From contig NC_068910.1 of the NCBI RefSeq assembly GCF_023091745.1, forward strand, positions 129,039,170-129,103,169: DNA of 64,000 nt, written 5' to 3'. This DNA comes from Budorcas taxicolor (lineage: Eukaryota > Chordata > Mammalia > Artiodactyla > Bovidae). The notes under the pieces are model-generated. The model was given only the letters and a program-made list of their open reading frames with translations, ran no database searches and was not told the DNA's origin. The position numbers and the translations under genes were made by a program. Positions within the stretch are counted from its first letter, which is position 1. Each line of letters begins with the position of its first letter. Shown in pieces: positions 62,290 to 64,000 of this stretch.

Positions 62290-62503
62290 CGTGTGTGTGT
62301 GCACATGCATGCTCAATCATGTCTAACTCTGTGCTACCCATGGAATATAGCCTACGATACTTCTCTGTCCAGGAATTTCCCAGGCAAGAATACTGGAGTG
62401 GGTTGCCATTTCCTACTCTAGGGGATTTCCCAACCCAGGGATTGAACCCACATCTCTTGCACTGGCAGGCGTATTCTTTACCACTAGTGGCATCTGGTAA
62501 GCT
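62290..62503 (-). mobile_element. Bov-tA SINE nested in Tigger
   Basis: Antisense gcatgctcaatcatgtctaa to cactagtggcatctggtaag. It splits the Tigger codons between DSNMIQK and KSLY. Confidence 0.9.
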
Positions 62504-62589
62504 CTTTTGAATCATATTAGAGTCTGTAGGTGTGCCTGTCTTTTATCCCCCCAAAGCTCATCAAATTATGCTCTGTCCTTTACTTTTGA

Positions 62590-62826
62590 CTGTGCCGGTC
62601 TTTGTTTTGCATTTCTCCAGTTGTAGCCAGTTGAAGTGTGCAGGCCTCTCATTGCAGCGGCTTCTCTGTTGCGGAGCACAGGCTCTAGAGCACATGGGTG
62701 TCAGTAGTTGCGGCACGTGGGCTTAGTTGTTCAATGGCAGGTGGAATCTTCTTGGACCACGGATTGAACCTATAATCCCTGTACTGGCAGGCAGATTCTT
62801 AACCCACTGAACCACCAGGGAAGTCC
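62590..62826 (-). mobile_element. CHR-type SINE nested in Tigger
   Basis: Antisense tgtgccggtctttgttttgc to gaaccaccagggaagtcc. Confidence 0.87.
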
Positions 62827-63297
62827 AAGTATGCCTTTCTCATAGCAATCCTGCATCCACATGAAAGCTTCATTTTCAACATGAGATAAGGTGTTTTGCA
62901 AATGGTGCAAGGTTTTCAATCTGCTTGTAACCATGGCTTCTTGAATTTCCTTTTCTTTTTTCACAGTGGTCCTTACACTAGATTCATTTATCCTGAAATG
63001 GTGGGGAACTGCGGCTGCAGACATCCATTTATGGTGAATATAAAGCACTTCACCTTTTTCTTGTTAATATCATGACTTTTCTCTCCTTCTTGGGAGCAAA
63101 CCCAGCATCACTAGTGGCATTTCATATGGGTCCCATATTGTTACTCAAGGTTTATGGTATTGCACTAAACACAGTGAAAAATATGCAAGAACTGCTAGAG
63201 ATCACTTGTTACCATGACATGCAGGTTATTGCAGAGATGAATTTCTCCTTCAGATGCTTGGCATCACCTTACATTTTAAGTGGATACTCACAATGCT

Positions 63298-63800
63298 TGT
63301 TGTTCAGTCGCTCAGTCATGTCCGACTCTTTGTGACTCTGTAGACTGCAGAACACCAGGTTTCCCTGTCCTTCACCATCTCCTGGAGCTTGCTCAAACTC
63401 ATGTCCATTGAATTGGTGATGCCATCCAACCATCTTGTCCTCTATCGTCCCCTTCTCCTCTGCCTTCAATCTTTCCCAACATCAGGGTCTTTTCCAGTGA
63501 GTCAGCTCTTCACATCAGGTGACCGAAGTATTGAAGCTTTAGCCTTAGTCTCAGTCCTTCCAGTGAATATTCAGGGTTGATTTCCTTTAGGATTGACTGG
63601 CTTGATCTCCTTGCTGTTCCAGGGACTCTTCAAGTGTCTTCTCCAGCACCGCAATTCAAAAGCATCAATTCTTCAGCACTCAGCCTTCTTTATGGTCTGA
63701 CTCTCACATCCATACTTGACTACTGGAAAAGCCATAGCTCTGACTATATGGACCTTTGAAGGCAAAGTAATGTCTCTGCTTTTTAATGCCTCTAGGTTTG
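63298..63800 (-). mobile_element. BovB 3' end nested in Tigger 5' region
   Basis: Antisense tgttgttcagtcgctcagtc through ggacctttgaaggcaaagta; about 500 bp, 5'-truncated. Confidence 0.9.
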
Positions 63801-64000
63801 TCACAACACTTAAGTTCACAGCAAAAGCAACAGGAGTTAGTTATGAATTTATTATAGTAATATAGTATGTCCTACAGCTTTGTGCAGTTATCATTTAATA
63901 TTGCATCTTTGTTTACATTTCTCTTGACTTTGAATGGCATCACGTATGGTCTGTAAGTATCTGTGTGCATAAGTTCAATAAACTTTAACTTTTTATAATA

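Larger units (their letters stand above)
58000..63990 (-). mobile_element. Tigger (pogo-type) DNA transposon, multiply interrupted
   Basis: Pieces on the minus strand line up in order as one Tigger transposase: N-terminal HTH region at 62827-63048 (RINESSVRTTVKKEKEIQEA), then DSNMIQK at about 62500-62530, KSLYGNFKYKEGEDLKLE near 62240, the first catalytic Asp in FNADE (codon 62054-62056), the second in ILDN (61711-61713), the third in QPLDQ (59391-59393), then TMNSCWRKLCSDFMPNFTGF (about 59220) and the C-terminus LYCDPLPSNE (about 58210). Frameshifts and stops are present. Outer ends are approximate and terminal repeats were not identified. Confidence 0.85.

Overview
The window is mammalian, and specifically ruminant (bovid), genomic DNA. 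Its repeats are diagnostic of that clade: many BovB (RTE-type) LINE copies, Bov-tA and Bov-A2 SINEs, cetartiodactyl CHR-type tRNA-Glu SINEs and ruminant L1. Relics shared by all mammals (MIR, MER5-like, Tigger) are also present, together with an Hsmar1-like mariner. The exact species cannot be told from sequence alone. There is no bacterial-style gene organisation, no CRISPR array and no non-coding RNA gene apart from tRNA-derived SINEs.

One host protein-coding gene is present, on the plus strand: CFAP91 (also MAATS1 or AAT1), an axonemal radial-spoke-base protein. A CpG-rich, pyrimidine-rich, TATA-less promoter lies at about 4860-5403 and carries a near-consensus RFX X-box 64 bp before the ATG. 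Ten coding exons lie between 5404 and 46927. All have GT/AG boundaries and join in frame into 448 codons with no stop. The C-terminal part was not found; intron 10 runs from 46928 past the window end, so the gene is truncated by the window.

Layout: 1-4860 is 5' flank with two BovB copies. 5404-5527 is exon 1. 5528-16817 is intron 1, holding an antisense L1 (about 7.0-13.7 kb) into which a BovB, and then a retroviral LTR inside that BovB, have inserted. 16818-21430 holds exons 2-5, with a complete mariner in intron 3. 21431-33818 is intron 5, with two sense L1 blocks, a BovB with an internal deletion and an RPS15A retropseudogene spliced into L1. 33819-34000 is exon 6. 34001-40711 is intron 6, with a nearly full-length antisense BovB. 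40712-46927 holds exons 7-10. 46928-64000 is intron 10, with two antisense L1s and a Tigger DNA transposon cut up by several later insertions.

Apart from CFAP91 everything recognisable is mobile-element sequence, and every element open reading frame seen is broken. I found no new gene system. The most informative points are evolutionary (nested insertions with clean target-site duplications, an L1/RPS15A chimera, a duplicated SINE/Tigger junction) and regulatory (the X-box, and elements sitting next to splice sites). All calls rest on reading the sequence and on remembered family sequences; no search was run.
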